From Bacteroidota bacterium (GTDB lineage: Bacteria; Bacteroidota; Bacteroidia; Flavobacteriales; Flavobacteriaceae), in NCBI GenBank assembly GCA_023434025.1, contig JAEYTL010000031.1, positions 1 to 64,000 on the forward strand: a stretch of DNA of 64,000 nucleotides, in the 5' to 3' direction. The notes under the pieces are model-generated. The model was not told the origin of the DNA. It did no database searches and was given only the letters and a program-made list of their open reading frames with translations. Positions 62,611 through 64,000 of the stretch are shown here, piece after piece (within the stretch, counting starts at the first letter, position 1; every line of letters starts with the position of its first letter). The position numbers were made by a program, and so were the translations under genes.

Positions 62611-63468
62611 ATGGCAAATTTAAAGGAAATCCGTAATCGAATCACTTCCGTTCAGTCGACGATGCAAATCACTTCTGCAATGAAGATGGTTTCTGCCGCA
62701 AAGTTGAAAAAAGCACAAGATGCCATTACAGCGATGCGACCTTATGCCGAAAAATTGACCGAAATCCTGCAAAGTCTGAGTGCTTCTATGGAAGGCGAAA
62801 TAGGCGGTGCTTTCACAAGCCAACGCGAAGTTAAAAAAGTATTAATAGTAGCCATCACCTCCAACAGAGGTTTGTGCGGTGCTTTTAATACCAACGTAAT
62901 TAAACAGGTAAAAGTGTTAACCGATGCTTATGCCGGAAAACAAGTAGATGTTTTTGCTATCGGTAAAAAAGGAAATGATGTGTTGCGGAAAACGGGTTCG
63001 GTTATTGACAATAAAAGTGATGTTTTTGACCACTTAACGTTTGATCACGTTGCCGCTATTTCGGATATTCTGATTCAGCAATTCATCTCCGGAGAGTATG
63101 ATAAAATTGAGTTGGTGTACAATCAGTTTAAAAATGCAGCGACGCAAATTGTTCAAACAGAACAGTTTTTGCCTTTAGCTCCGGTTGTTGGCACAGCAAC
63201 AGTTAGTTCCGATTATATTTTTGAACCATCCAAAGAAGAAATTGTATTGACACTGATTCCAAAATCATTGAAAACACAATTGTACAAAGCTATTCGAGAT
63301 TCATTTGCTTCGGAACACGGTGCCCGTATGACCGCTATGCACAAAGCAACCGATAATGCAACAGCGTTGAGAAACCAATTGAAATTAACCTACAACAAAG
63401 CCCGTCAGGCAGCTATTACCAACGAAATCCTTGAAATTGTTGGTGGGGCAGAAGCGTTGAAGAGCTAA
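62611..63468 (+). CDS. atpG: ATP synthase F1 subunit gamma
   Basis: A 285-residue rotor subunit. The N-terminal helix ANLKEIRNRITSVQSTMQITSAMKMVSAAKLKKAQ, the ITSNRGLCGAFNTNV segment and the C-terminal MHKATDNATALRNQLKLTYNKARQAAITNEILEIVGGAEAL are diagnostic (given in parts of the family signature). It is the last gene of the operon; atpD and atpC do not follow. Confidence 0.96.
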   Translation: MANLKEIRNRITSVQSTMQITSAMKMVSAAKLKKAQDAITAMRPYAEKLTEILQSLSASMEGEIGGAFTSQREVKKVLIVAITSNRGLCGAFNTNVIKQVKVLTDAYAGKQVDVFAIGKKGNDVLRKTGSVIDNKSDVFDHLTFDHVAAISDILIQQFISGEYDKIELVYNQFKNAATQIVQTEQFLPLAPVVGTATVSSDYIFEPSKEEIVLTLIPKSLKTQLYKAIRDSFASEHGARMTAMHKATDNATALRNQLKLTYNKARQAAITNEILEIVGGAEALKS

Positions 63469-63517
63469 TAAAAAATAAATTTTATTCGATTTGAACCGGA
63501 TAAAAACTGATTGAACA

Positions 63518-63545
63518 AAGTCACGTGAATAACGTGACTTTTTTA
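63518..63545 (+). terminator. Terminator of the atpBEFHAG operon
   Basis: AAGTCACGT (63518-63526) pairs with ACGTGACTT (63532-63540), loop GAATA, followed by a T-run to 63545. Confidence 0.9.
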
Positions 63546-63550
63546 TTTCA

Positions 63551-63558
63551 TATCTTTG
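63551..63558 (+). promoter_or_regulatory. -7 promoter element before the S9-like peptidase gene
   Basis: TATCTTTG matches TAnnTTTG, 19 bp before the ATG at 63578 and directly after the operon terminator. Confidence 0.5.
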
Positions 63559-63577
63559 AGAAGCTAATTTTTTAAAG

Positions 63578-64000
63578 ATGAAATACTACATTGCTTTTTT
63601 CGTTTTTTTTCTGATTCAAACAATTTTTTCTCAAACACTTTCCCTGTCTGAAATCATGAAAGGTGATGCGTTCATTGGTCATCAACCTGAAAATCATCGT
63701 TGGGCAGTAGACGGCTCAGTTGTTTATTTTGATTGGAATCCGAAAAATGAAATAGGAAATAGCACTTATTTTTGGAAAAAAGGAATGAAATCGCCCGAAT
63801 TACTTCAAAAGGATATTCTCTTTACCGAAGAAAAATTTGAAAACCAAAAGCAGTTTAATGAAGTTTATTATACTCAAAACGGGAACTTGTTTTCCTATGA
63901 TAAAAAATCAAAAACACACAAAAAAGTAATTATTACATCCGGACGAATTTCAAATGTGCATCGAAGTAACCATCCGAAACGGATTTTCTTTGAACAGAAC
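63578..64000 (+). CDS. Secreted S9-type peptidase / DPP IV-like protein, 5' part only
   Basis: The first 141 residues of a protein that continues past the window. A signal peptide (YYIAFFVFFLIQTIFSQ) is followed by LSLSEIMKGDAFIGHQPENHRWAVDGSVVYFDWNP, typical of the beta-propeller start of S9 (dipeptidyl peptidase IV-like) proteins of Bacteroidota. The catalytic domain is outside the window, so the class is inferred from the N-terminus only. It has its own promoter-like element and is outside the atp operon. Confidence 0.6.
   Translation, partial: MKYYIAFFVFFLIQTIFSQTLSLSEIMKGDAFIGHQPENHRWAVDGSVVYFDWNPKNEIGNSTYFWKKGMKSPELLQKDILFTEEKFENQKQFNEVYYTQNGNLFSYDKKSKTHKKVIITSGRISNVHRSNHPKRIFFEQN

Noticed and set aside
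62611..63468. Missing atpD and atpC as a deletion
   Set aside because: In Bacteroidota the beta and epsilon subunit genes are normally in a separate operon, so their absence after atpG is expected.

Overview
This window is chromosomal DNA of a member of the Bacteroidota, most likely a Flavobacteriaceae species close to Flavobacterium. The reasons are low G+C, promoters with the Bacteroidota -7 element TAnnTTTG, a type IX secretion (T9SS) lipoprotein SprE/PorW with a T9SS sorting-signal cargo protein, a lycopene cyclase, families typical of this group (DUF5687, DUF4254, GIN-domain, DUF2007) and an ATP synthase operon without atpD/atpC. No rRNA, tRNA, CRISPR array, integrase or intact transposase was seen.

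Layout. 1-7.4 kb: genes almost all on the minus strand (GldM-C-like secreted protein, LysE exporter, GIN-domain protein, RNase R, lycopene cyclase, YdeI-like protein). A 715-bp AT-rich gap at 4.9-5.6 kb holds a cluster of DnaA-box-like sites. 7.4-16.8 kb: mostly plus-strand housekeeping genes (rpiB, a wrecked cation-efflux pseudogene, a Fic AMPylase with an operator-like repeat array, tex, tatA, an M23 peptidase, a GH3-like enzyme, and a conserved protein with a nucleosidase-like C-terminus). 16.8-43.6 kb: a large surface-polysaccharide locus of Wzx/Wzy type. It has a Wzz-like protein, rmlA/C/D, a T9SS CotH-like protein on the opposite strand, then a visibly more AT-rich block (GT2, WecD, WecE, methyltransferase, GT39, lipoprotein, SGNH hydrolase). 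After that come flippase, acetyltransferase, polymerase, two GT4 enzymes, ligase, UDP-xylose synthase and the initiating phosphoglycosyltransferase, with GT4/WecB/CapK on the minus strand. 43.7-49.5 kb: purD, two membrane proteins, upp, a DUF4254 protein, a NYN-domain nuclease with a structured leader RNA, and a heptosyltransferase-like GT9. 49.5-54.3 kb: a PaaE-like reductase, then a PadR-controlled ABC exporter operon. 54.4-63.5 kb: sprE/porW, bactofilin, atpZ, a small membrane protein and atpBEFHAG. The window ends inside an S9-type peptidase gene.

How the genes work together. RmlA with RmlC/RmlD would make dTDP-rhamnose, and RmlA with WecE/WecD would make dTDP-Fuc4NAc. Both need RmlB, which is not in the window. 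WecB supplies ManNAc and the Uxs-like enzyme supplies UDP-xylose. The WcaJ-like transferase starts the unit on undecaprenyl phosphate, glycosyltransferases extend it, Wzx flips it, one of two multispanning proteins polymerises it, Wzz sets the length and the other transfers it.

The best candidates for something undescribed are: the promoter / structured RNA / T-run / NYN nuclease module at 47.6-48.5 kb; the Fic gene with a 13-bp inverted repeat plus two half-sites in its promoter; the stand-alone GldM C-terminal-like secreted protein; and the duplicated 23-nt element with GAAA-loop terminators at the left edge. All functional calls rest on reading motifs by eye; no database search was possible.
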